A DNA stretch of 64,000 nucleotides, from contig CM066736.1 in assembly GCA_033961575.1 (NCBI GenBank), forward strand, positions 83,104,852 to 83,168,851, given 5' to 3'. This DNA is from Aselliscus stoliczkanus. Lineage: Eukaryota > Chordata > Mammalia > Chiroptera > Hipposideridae. The notes under the pieces are model-generated. The model was given only the letters and a program-made list of their open reading frames with translations, had not been told where the DNA came from and ran no database searches. This document shows, in pieces, positions 55,611 through 64,000 of the stretch. The translations under genes were made by a program, and so were the position numbers. The first letter of the stretch is position 1. Each line of letters opens with the position of its first letter.

Positions 55611-56634
55611 TGCCATACTACACAAACCTGGGTTGTGGCTTGCTAGCAGGGACCAGGCTGGGCCCTGGATATGCTAACCCCTGTGGGGTTCAGCCCTGGA
55701 AAGGAGCAAGCAGCCCCAATCCACCTTCTCCCCTGGCTGGAGTAGCCTCAATGCCTGGTACAGTTAACAACTGAGGTTAACAACCGAAAAAAATCAGGAT
55801 TCATGGAGTGACAGGCAGAGTTTCTTAATGAAAACAGATTTCGGACTACTATCAAGAGAACAAAGTGAGAGCTGGCCTGGGAAGTCAGACTACAGTGACC
55901 CGGGTGTAACATTAGCCAGCACAGGGCCAAGGGCCAGCGCTTCCCCATGGAGAGGACAGGCTCAGGACCCCTCTGGAAGACCAAGGGGCAGCTGAACCTC
56001 CCACATGAGTCCAGCCTGGTAGTGGGGCTGCCTGGCTGTTGCAGGGGAACATGACATCCATCCTGCTCCTGGTGGCTGCTGGGAGGGCAAATAGAACTTT
56101 CTCAGCTGGAGTCTGGGGTTCCGGAGGCCAGAGTGGTTAAGGGCATTCTGAGAATGTCAAGTCTGTGCAGAGAGAGCAGCAGGTAAGCACCTAGTGGAGA
56201 GAAAGAGGCCCCTGGAACAGGAGAGTGCAGTTTGGCGCTAACATCTGCTGGTCCCTCGCTACGGAACACGAGGCCTGCCTGGCCCAGGGCCAAGGGCAGA
56301 GCTGTTCAGCGTTCCTGTGTTTGCTTGGTGGTTTTGTGTTTGATTGAGGGGCACCCCACGGGGATTCGGGGCTGGAGGGTACAAGTCCACATGCAGTCTG
56401 TGGTAACAGACATCTCTGATCCCAAGCACAGGGGTTCATACTGCAGCACGTTTCTGCTCCGGCCGGGAGCTGGGTTTGATTGGAATCCCCTTAGCACGGG
56501 GACTGGCATTCCTAAACATGTGGAATTCATCCAACAGCATTCCTTCCTAACTGTGGGGCAGTTATTCATTTCCTTGTCTGTCTCCCCTCGGGATGCACAG
56601 AGAATTTAAGGCAGACCTTTGCACTTACGAGTCC
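55611..56634. other. Unassigned; paired GTTAAC words at 55763
   Basis: A 125-codon plus-strand frame (56232-56609) has an overlapping 87-codon antisense frame and no domain. See the finding at 55763-55785. Confidence 0.4.
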
Positions 56635-56750
56635 AAAAACCTGGGCTGCATCTAAGCCCTGCCTCTTGCTAGCTGTGGAACTTTACCTCTCTGGACATCA
56701 GTCTGTATCTAATATAGGATCCTGACATAGCTACTCAGAGATGTTGCTCA
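56635..56750 (+). repeat. MIR fragment
   Basis: 'cctcttgctagctgtggaac' and 'tttacctctctggacatcag'. Confidence 0.8.
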
Positions 56751-56754
56751 TGTA

Positions 56755-56890
56755 TTCAGTTAGTCATTATTTATTAAGTGCCTACTATTTGCAAGGCTCA
56801 AGGTTGGAGACTCAATGCTGAAACAAGATGAAAAGGACCCTTATCTCCACAGAGCTTAGAGCATATAATTAAGCAACTACTTAAATATAA
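56755..56890 (-). repeat. L2 3' end, antisense
   Basis: 'gtcattatttattaagtgcc', 'tactatttgcaaggctcaag', 'ttatctccacagagcttaga'. Confidence 0.78.
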
Positions 56891-57009
56891 ATATAATATA
56901 ATTTTTATAAGTTCCCCAAAAGAGAGGTTCAGGATAGTGGATTAAATTGCACAATAATGTGGAAGAAATGTATAAGCTTGTGCCATTTAAACATGAGGCA
57001 TTATCCTTA

Positions 57010-57095
57010 TTGCCCTCACAGCATTTCCTCTTTAAGGTACTTTAGTGATCTGCGCCTCAGTTTTCTCATCTATGACATGGAAATTATAATAATGC
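57010..57095 (+). repeat. MIR 3' fragment
   Basis: 'gcgcctcagttttctcatct' and 'gaaattataataatgcctg'. Confidence 0.82.
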
Positions 57096-57096
57096 C

Positions 57097-57530
57097 TGTA
57101 TCAGTTACGCTTTCTAGGTAACTTATCACTGTAAAACATGGTGGCTTAAAATGACCATTTATTGGTTCCTGTTTCTGAGGGGTCATTGATTTGGGCTGAG
57201 TGGGGCTAGGTGGCTCAGCCAGTGTCAGCTGGACTCACTCATGTTGCTACAATCTGCTGGGGGCTGGTTGGCTCGGTTGTGTCTGCAGCAAAAACCTGGC
57301 CAGCCTGGTCCTCTTTACGTGATGGATGTTTTCCAAAAATAGCAAGAGAAGGCAAGCTCAAATATTCCAGGGTTTCTCACGCTTCTGATTCATGCTTGCT
57401 AATGTTCCCTTTGCCCCTTGGCCAGTGCAAGGCATGTGGCCAACCCTGGAGTCAGCACAAGGGACTACACAACAGTATAAAGACAGGAAGGTGTGATTAA
57501 TATAGCAATCCAACACCATCCCTAACTTCT
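57097..57530 (-). repeat. Old mammalian interspersed repeat, LTR-like, copy 2
   Basis: 'tatcagttacgctttctagg', 'gtggcttaaaatgaccattt' and the inner layout match copy 1 at 5403-6015. It ends near the hAT element. Confidence 0.55.
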
Positions 57531-57536
57531 GGAGTT

Positions 57537-57544
57537 GGCTAGAG
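57537..57544. repeat. 8-bp target duplication, left
   Basis: ggctagag, repeated exactly at 57779-57786. Confidence 0.95.
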
Positions 57545-57778
57545 CAAGGGTCGGCAAACTTTTGAGACAGAAGAGCCAATCCTGTCCCTCACAACAATTT
57601 AAAGATGATTCGAGGGCCATAGAATAAATGAAATCACCATTATGTAAATAATATCCTTTAAAAATTTTATAAATGAAACTATGATAGTTTTCTTTTCATT
57701 TTTAATTATACTTCAGAGCCACATGTACGTACCCAAAGAGCCGCATGTGGCTTGTGAACCGCAGTTTGCCGACCCCTG
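57545..57778. mobile_element. Non-autonomous hAT transposon, 234 bp
   Basis: Terminal inverted repeats of 16 bases match at 15 positions: caagggtcggcaaact at the left, caggggtcggcaaact as the reverse complement of the right end. A perfect 8-bp duplication, ggctagag, flanks it, the hAT hallmark. The interior is AT-rich with no frame. Near the right end, 'gagccacatgtacgtaccc' and 'gagccgcatgtggctt' form subterminal repeats that could bind transposase. Family name not known to me. Confidence 0.95.
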
Positions 57779-57786
57779 GGCTAGAG
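57779..57786. repeat. 8-bp target duplication, right
   Basis: Identical to 57537-57544. Confidence 0.95.
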
Positions 57787-58164
57787 GATTTTGGAACAGA
57801 TACGTGATGCTCTGCTGGTGGTTGTATTAGCACTCATTCCTGCACATAGTAGATGCTTAAGAATTGCTAGGTGAATATGAGTATGAGGAAATGTATATGA
57901 ATATGAATATGAGGAAACAGAGACATTACACGGAAGTAGTAGGTGGCAAGCGATTGGCCAAAACAGCATGTGAAGTGTGGCATCACAGCCAGGAATCATA
58001 AGATGCCAGCGCAATTTCTGATAATGAGACTGTCATCAGACTCTTCGGCTTTTAACCCTGGTGTTTTAAAGAGTGACATTGACCAAAAGGAACTTCTTCA
58101 GAGAAGAATGACTGTTAAAGGCTTGGTGGGTAGGAACTGAATTTGGGGGAAGGCACCGGAGTAT
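57787..58164. other. Unassigned, with L2-like tip
   Basis: 57835-57920 ('gcacatagtagatgcttaag' then gaatatga words) looks like an L2 3' tip with a decayed simple repeat. Confidence 0.45.
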
Positions 58165-58400
58165 TTATCCCAGATAATAATATAACATTTACCCCTGTAG
58201 TTTAGTAAGTCCTTATTTATGTGCCAAGCATAGAGTTAAACATTTCCATCAACTGCCTCATTTCAATCCCAAGACAACCCTGAAAAATGAGGTAGATACT
58301 ATCCCCATTTTACAGGTGAGGAAACTGGGTTTATTTGTCCAAAGCTACACAGAAAGTACATAGATTCAAGATTCAAACCCAACTCTGCCTGACTCAAAAA
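58165..58400 (-). repeat. MIR, antisense
   Basis: 'tccccattttacaggtgagg' and 'gattcaaacccaactctgcc'. Confidence 0.92.
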
Positions 58401-59670
58401 AACTATTTTTTAATTGCAACTTTTATTGAGATTATTGTACTTTACATGCAGTTGTAAAAAAATTCCCCACTTTTCCCCATTAGTAACATTTTGCAAAACT
58501 GCAGTAAAAGAGCAGATAACAACCAGGATAAGAGCAATGATAAACTCCAATCATTTTTATTCAGATATCCCCACTTTTATATGTACTTATTTGAGACTCT
58601 GTGTGTGTGTGTGTGTGCACGCGCGTGTGTGTGTGTTTACTTATATACTATTTTATCATCTGTAGCTATGTGTATCTAGTCAGGATAATAACCATTTTCT
58701 TCATCACAGGTACCCCTCAAATGGCTCTTTTATAGGCACACCCACCTCCTCCCACCTCTGCCCTATCACTAGCCCCCAGCAGCTAACAACCTGTTCTTCA
58801 TTTAAAATTTTGTCATTTCAAAAGTCTTAAAGAAACGGAATCATATACTGTGCGATTGGCTTTTTTTCACTCAGCACAATTCCCCAGAGACCCATTAGTA
58901 GTCATTCATTTCATTTTATCACTGAGTGGTAGTCCTTGGTAGTCCATCATTTATTTAACCATTCACCTGTTGAAGGACATCTGGCCTGTTTCCCACTGTT
59001 AGCTACTATGAATAAGATTTCTGTGAACATTGTACAGGTTTTTGCGTGAACCTAACTTTTCATTTCTGAGGAATAAATGCCAAAAGGGCAGTTGCTAGGT
59101 TGTACAGTAATTGCACGTATAATATTCTAAAAAACTGTGACACTATTTTCCAGAGGGGCTGTATACCATTTTATTTTCCTCCAAGAAATGTGCGAGTGAG
59201 CCAGGCCCTCTGGATGCTGGCAAGCATTTGGAGTCACCACTCTTTTTGTTTCATTATTATTTTAGCCACTGTGATAGGTGTGTAGTGTTATCATGGTTTT
59301 CATTTGTGTTCTCCTTGTTGTGGCTTTCAATTGCATTTCCCTGGTGATCAACACTGCTTTTCATGGGCTTATTTGCTACCTGTGTATCCTCTATAGTGAA
59401 ATATCTGTTTATATCTTTTGGCCATTTTCTAATTGGACTTTGGGGGCTTTTTTTTACTGTTAAGTTTTAAGAGTTCTTTATATATTCTAGATGCTAGACT
59501 AGATATAGGTTGGATATAGGTTGGCAATTATTGTCTCCCACTCTGCACCTTGTCTTTTTATCCACTTCCCATATTCTTTCACAGAGCACAAATTGGAATT
59601 TTGGGGAGGTCCAGTTCATTGATTCTTGTCTTTTTGGTCTGTGCTTTTGATGTAAAGCTGATGGAGTTTT
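58401..59670 (-). repeat. L1 3' end, antisense
   Basis: About 1.2 kb of old L1 3' UTR and ORF2 tail: 'caacttttattgagattatt', 'cacctgttgaaggacatctg', 'ggctgtataccattttattt', 'agagttctttatatattcta', 'ggtccagttcattgattctt'. It is the largest single repeat here. All frames are broken. Confidence 0.92.
58600..58636 (+). repeat. (TG)n with CACGCGCG core
   Basis: 37 bases of unbroken pyrimidine-purine alternation, inside the L1 copy. Confidence 0.95.
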
Positions 59671-60394
59671 GTTTGTATTTTTGTCTTTTGCTTTTGTTAA
59701 CACTGCTGCACTGTTTCTTGTTGCCAAGGGAAGAGAGATCTTGTTCTGCAGAGGAGGAATTAGGTGTGTCTGTGAGGCTCTGACGCAGAGTTAGGGCCAT
59801 AGGAAGGTTCTGGAAGGAAGCAAATTCACGCTCACTCAGAAGGAACTGTCTAAGGCTAAACGGAGAGGATGAAACGCATTAGGAGTACGAGTGTTATCAT
59901 CGGAGACCATGCAGAGGCTGGCTGGTGTTTGTGCAGAGCTCATGGAAGGGATCCAAGTGTCATTTGGAGCTTCGGCAACTATATTCTCCATGTTCCCTTC
60001 TACTCTAAGAATCTGAGAGAGTGGTGTTTGAATTAGCTGTCTGAATTGGCGTGTCTCACAAATGGTCCATCTAGGTTGAGAGATTTAGAAAGCCTTTGGG
60101 TGTCGATCCGGACTGTTTCTAGTTGGGGGCAGGTTGAACTAGACTCAGCCGGAGGTGGCCACCAAAGCCACAAGGCCTGCAGTTATCCTTCTAGAGGTCT
60201 GATGCACAGAGGCCAACGGCGGGAGAGGGCCCATAGTCTCAGGGGCTGGGGCCAGCACCTTGATCTCTGTTCCCTATCTTGGGGGCCAGCCACATGGCGG
60301 CCTGCCCCACCTCCACCCCAGCAGCCTGTGCTTCACTCAGACTGCCAAGGAGAATCGCTTCCTTTACGGCACTTATGAGACTTAATTACTGATG
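59671..60394. other. Unassigned, repeat-poor
   Basis: No repeat recognised after the L1. A 110-codon frame (60046-60378) is Pro- and Trp-containing and without a domain. Confidence 0.4.
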
Positions 60395-60645
60395 GCGAAG
60401 TCCTTTGAGGCCTCGGATGAAAGAGCTGGGAGCAGTGCAAGGCTTGATTAGGCATGTAGAACCCTGGGCACAATTAGCTCCATGAGAGACTGGCCCTGCC
60501 TTTATCTGTCTCCAGTTCTGTGTGACTTACAGCAGCTAATTATTAAAATAAAAATCGCCTGACCACCCAGCTACTGGAAAGCGGGCCCTAATATCTATTC
60601 AGTCTGCCTTTAATGATTGGAAATGGCGGCAGCTTCAGGCAGTTA
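60395..60645. promoter_or_regulatory. Candidate conserved non-coding element
   Basis: Non-repeat segment with homeodomain-like and GATA-like words: 'gcttgattaggcatg', 'tgcctttatctgtc', 'cagctaattattaaaataaa', 'cctttaatgattgg'. Dense TAAT and one CTTTATCT resemble developmental enhancers. This is inference only. Confidence 0.35.
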
Positions 60646-61799
60646 GGGTTTTCCCATCGTTATGAGCCTTTTCCTCCATCTCTTTGAGGCTGGAGGACAC
60701 AGAGATGTAAGTGAAAGTCTGCCAAAGCCATGGCTCCCTCCCTTGCTTTCCTCCTGGACAGCCCTTTCTGGGACTGCCAAGCTTTGTCTGCGGTAAGGAC
60801 CCCTCTTGGCACCTCCCCAAGGAGCTCTGCAGCCATTGCACCTATAAAACTCCTGGCCCTTGAGAGGATTTTGAATTCCAGTGTGTGTGTGTGTGTGTGT
60901 GTGTACGTAAAGGCAGTCCTCAGGCACGGAGCACATGTGACCCCTTCACGCCCACCCCCCTCCCATGTTGCAGAAGAGAAAATAGGCTGTGAAAGGAAAC
61001 ACCATGAAGCTGATGGCTCTCGGTTCTGTGCTCGCTGGATGTGGCCATCAGCAAGTCACAGCCTCCCAGGCCTCGGGTCCCCCCTCTGTAAACGCAGAGT
61101 TTTGAGCAGCTCTGTAAGGGCATGTGCAGTTGCTATCTTCACAGTCTGGGGGACTCGTGTGAGATGGAGGGACTTAGTGTTAAAACAAAATCTCACTATT
61201 TCCAGAAGCCTGCAACAAATGTCCGCTCCTGGGGCACTGGCTTTCCCTCTGGCTGTTCCTTCTCACCCTGTACCCCTCATAGAGGGGAGGCGTAATGCAG
61301 GAGCCCCAGGTAATTACAGGTTAAACCTTGGACACAGCAGGGGCGATGCAATTAATCAGCCCGAATATCTCTCCCCATCTTCTGATTATCTCATGATGTG
61401 GTCCCTGAATAGGCCAAAGAAAACCAGAGAGCTGTGTGGGGCCCTGACTCACCTTTTGCAGAGAATTGACACTCTCCTAGCCTGAGTTTCAGGCTTGACC
61501 CTTGAATGGGTTTCTAGGGAGAAGAAAGCAAGCTCCCTTCGGTGGGGACTGAACTACAGAAGAGACCATGTCTCAAGTGGTTCATGAAGAAACTCAGTCC
61601 CAGCAGGCAGCCAGCTCCACATGAAGGCCCTGGTGGGTGTGCTTCCAAGGAAGCCACATGGGGTTGAGCTGCCCCGTGGGAACACTGTGTTGGCTGCAGG
61701 AGAGAGAGGTGCATGGAGGACAGTTTGACTAAACCGAGAGGTTCCCAGTGATTCCAGCCAACCCCATGGGAGACACATGCAGACAAATGTGAGCACGCC
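60646..61799. other. Unassigned, repeat-poor; longest frame of the window
   Basis: A 251-codon plus-strand frame spans 60730-61485. It reads through the (GT)n array as a Val-Cys run and has no domain. A similar TAAT-rich patch lies at 61295-61400 ('gcaattaatcagcccg'). Confidence 0.45.
60881..60909 (+). repeat. (GT)n microsatellite
   Basis: 12 GT units ending in ACGTA, 29 bases of unbroken alternation. Confidence 0.97.
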
Positions 61800-62015
61800 C
61801 CTCTCCCTGTCCCCTGGTTAACTCCTGCTCAGCCTTTCAGCCTCAGCTCAGGCATCTCTCCTGCAGGAGCCTCTGCTGCCCACCCCTCCCCAGCTGGTGT
61901 CCCCTCTCTGCCCCCAGACTGTCTGTGTCAGTTGCTTTTTTGTGTTCACTGTGCGGAAATCACCTGTAGATGTGTCTGTCCCTCTGACTGCATCTGGTCC
62001 AACTCCTTGTCCCCA
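61800..62015 (+). repeat. L2 fragment
   Basis: 'agctcaggcatctctcctgc' and 'tttgtgttcactgtgcggaa' fit sense L2. Confidence 0.6.
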
Positions 62016-62974
62016 AATCTCACCCTGGGTCTTTCTTACAAAGCCTCGCTAGACGGGAAAGAGGGAGTGTGGATGGATAAAACCAGGGAAAGGTCACTGA
62101 GAAAGTGAGGGCTTACAAATGATAGGAGTGATGTTCAGTCTGATGAGAAGACTCAAGGACACATAGACCGACCCATCTTTAGGCTAGAAAGGCTATTGCC
62201 AGGGCACAGGCAGTGGCCTTGTTTTCTGAGATCCCAAGAACTAGGGCTGAGGCCTATGGAAGGAAGCCAAAAGGAGGCAGACTCCAGGTCTCTGTCAACG
62301 AGCACAGTCAGAGCCCTCCCTGGAAGTAGTAAGGTCCCCAAATTTGGAAGTGGTGTGACCCATTGGTGGGGATAGGACCAAGGGGGTTCAAACATCCAAC
62401 TGGGCGTGAACCAGCCGACCTTTGATGACACTTTGAATCCTGAGATAATAAATACCACATTTCCTGACACTAAGATGCCTTCATTTCTAAAGGGGAGTCA
62501 GTGGCTGGTAAATAGCTTTGTGAGGGGAAGAATGTAGATGGAGGAACCTGGAAAACACAGCCCACCTGCTACCTCCTTTTGGTTGGGAGCCTATTATGTC
62601 CCTGGTCCTGTGCATGTTTGACCCCTTTGAGGGGTCGGGGCAGCTCTGACGGGAGCTCTCCCAGCTTAAGGTCTCCCAGCAACTGCCTGCCCTTCAATAC
62701 CTGGCTTGTGACAAGCCCTCCAACAGAAAGGAAAGACGGCTCCTGTGGGCAGCAGCACCATCTGTCACCTGCCTGCCAGCCGCTGATGAGGGAAGTCTCC
62801 ACAGCCAGGCTGGACACCTGGCCACACTCTACCACGTTCCCAAGAAAGCCCTGCCCCTAGCCCATGGTGCTGTCTTTCTGTGCAGGGCACACTTTGAGAA
62901 GCGGCTGGAAAAGCATTCCTCCCAGAAGCCCAGCTCAGGTGCTAACTTGGTGCATCAGAGGAATTCATACTGCT
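62016..62974. other. Unassigned non-coding
   Basis: 62870-62960 has hAT-like words (cacactttgagaagcgg, ggtgcatcagaggaattc) in an order I cannot fit to one element. Frames of 88-105 codons lack features. Confidence 0.35.
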
Positions 62975-62992
62975 AAAAAAAAAAAAAAAAAA
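62975..62992 (+). repeat. Poly-A run
   Basis: 18 consecutive A. No SINE head or clear target duplication could be placed upstream. Confidence 0.95.
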
Positions 62993-63059
62993 GAACAAAA
63001 ACAAAGGGAAAGGATACATAGAATGTTTAAGCAAATTAGAATAAGATGACCTGGGTGGG

Positions 63060-63265
63060 AAGCAGTGTAGGTTCTGATTAAAAGTTTGAGCCTTGGGGTC
63101 ATACAGACCCAGGCTCTGCCACTTTCTTACTGGCCCGCTGGGCAAGGTACACACAACCTCTCTAAATCCTGGCCTTCCTCAAATAAGGATGGTTAGGGAT
63201 GTGGTGACAATTAAATGAGGAAATGCATGTAAAGACCTGCTGTTAGCCGCCATTATGCTTTATCA
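63060..63265 (+). repeat. MIR
   Basis: 'cccaggctctgccactttct' and 'gtggtgacaattaaatgagg'. Confidence 0.88.
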
Positions 63266-63384
63266 CTGTCTTACTGTTTTAAAAGGCAAGGAATTCCCTG
63301 AAGTGATGGGGCCAGAGAAATGTGCTCTGGGTGCTACGACAGGGGACACAGACTAAAAGCCAGAGCTCCCAAAGTCCAGTCTTG

Positions 63385-63500
63385 GCACATTGTGTGAATC
63401 TGAGCATCACTTTGCTGCCCTGATCCTCTAAGTCTGTAAAGTGGGTATAATGATGCCACACAGCCCAGCACAGTACCTGGCACAGAAGGGGTGCTCTATC
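63385..63500 (+). repeat. MIR 3' half
   Basis: 'ctaagtctgtaaagtgggta' and 'cagcacagtacctggcacag'. Confidence 0.82.
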
Positions 63501-64000
63501 CCCCCAAGGCATTCACCTTCATGTCACACTGGAGTCTAAAACAAAGGACTTGCAAGACCAAACTTTGAAGGATGAAGGAAACTAAAAATGTATGATGATT
63601 TGGAGAGAGAAATAGAGGGGAGTGGGGTAGAGAGAGAGGGTGCTGCCTAGGGCTTATATTTTATAGAACACATTTTAGCTCTGAAATATTTATGGGCCCT
63701 TTTTGACACACAAAGAACTAAAAATACCACCGTGTGGTTATGTTAAGGAAAACTTATAAAACTTTAGACCAGTAAGAATTCAGTCAATTTCCTGGTTCGT
63801 CCCTGGCTGTTTCTGAGGTTGCGAGGAAACCCAGCCAGGGTGGTAATGGCCCATTTCCCCGAGAGGTGCCTCAGCAGATTGCACCTCTGATGCAGTCTCC
63901 CTGCAAATGTCGCAGGCCCCTGCCCCTCATTAATATTGCTGGAGCCCTCCTGAAGGGCCCAAGTTTACGTTGTGCATTTCTCCCCGCACCTCAAAAGCTT
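63501..64000. other. Unassigned non-coding
   Basis: No repeat or gene recognised. The last 150 bases ('cctcattaatattgctggag') look non-repetitive and could be conserved. Confidence 0.4.

Noticed and set aside
60730..61485. 251-codon plus-strand frame, longest in the window
   Set aside because: It translates the (GT)n array as Val-Cys repeats, has no recognisable domain, and lacks any exon-like boundary. GC-rich non-coding DNA yields such frames.
62864..62992. Processed pseudogene or SINE ending in the poly-A run
   Set aside because: No matching head, no target duplication and no recognisable protein upstream.

Overview
The window reads as non-coding DNA from a placental mammal. No convincing protein-coding exon, tRNA, rRNA or other gene was found on either strand. 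Deep mammalian repeats (MIR, L2, L1, MLT1/MST-type LTRs, hAT-Charlie elements) dominate. The lineage clue is a set of tRNA-derived SINEs I do not associate with primates, rodents, carnivores or ungulates. One is a 640-bp multimeric tRNA SINE (1785-2424). The others are short SINEs of about 110 bp ending in a 'ggccagtg..ctgccctc' plus poly-A tail. Both resemble SINEs I remember from rhinolophoid bats (horseshoe and leaf-nosed bats and relatives). That placement is inference from memory and needs a repeat-library search.

Layout. 1-10 kb: L2 copy split by the multimeric SINE, two MLT1-type LTRs, a short SINE inserted in a MIR, then a degenerate tetranucleotide tract. 10-20 kb: MIR and L2 copies, two more short SINEs, an L1 piece, and TTA and GGAT microsatellites. 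20-30 kb: a fourth short SINE, an L1 3' end, many MIRs, GGAT and TA arrays, a second L1 3' end that stops at an unidentified 500-bp segment. 30-40 kb: an hAT remnant, L2 and MIR copies, an LTR-like repeat carrying a GATATA array, and an old L1 holding both a 182-bp SINE and an 80-bp mariner MITE. 40-50 kb: MER20-type hAT elements, an MST/MLT-type LTR, MIR and L2. 50-64 kb: more MIR and L2, a clean 234-bp hAT element with an 8-bp target duplication, a 1.2-kb antisense L1 3' end, then a repeat-poor stretch (59.7-61.8 kb) that is the best place to look for conserved regulatory DNA.

Nothing here works as a gene system. The history is layered: old L2, MIR, L1 and LTR copies were later hit by lineage-specific SINEs and by two kinds of cut-and-paste transposon. 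The long reading frames (251, 218, 186, 175 and 172 codons) run through repeats or microsatellites or have no gene-like features, so I treat them as chance. I found no undescribed biological system. The best leads are the multimeric SINE with its apparent deletion derivative, the two non-autonomous DNA transposons, and a few non-repeat motif clusters. Repeat family names come from memory of consensus sequences, and edges are accurate to about 10-30 bases unless a target-site duplication is given.
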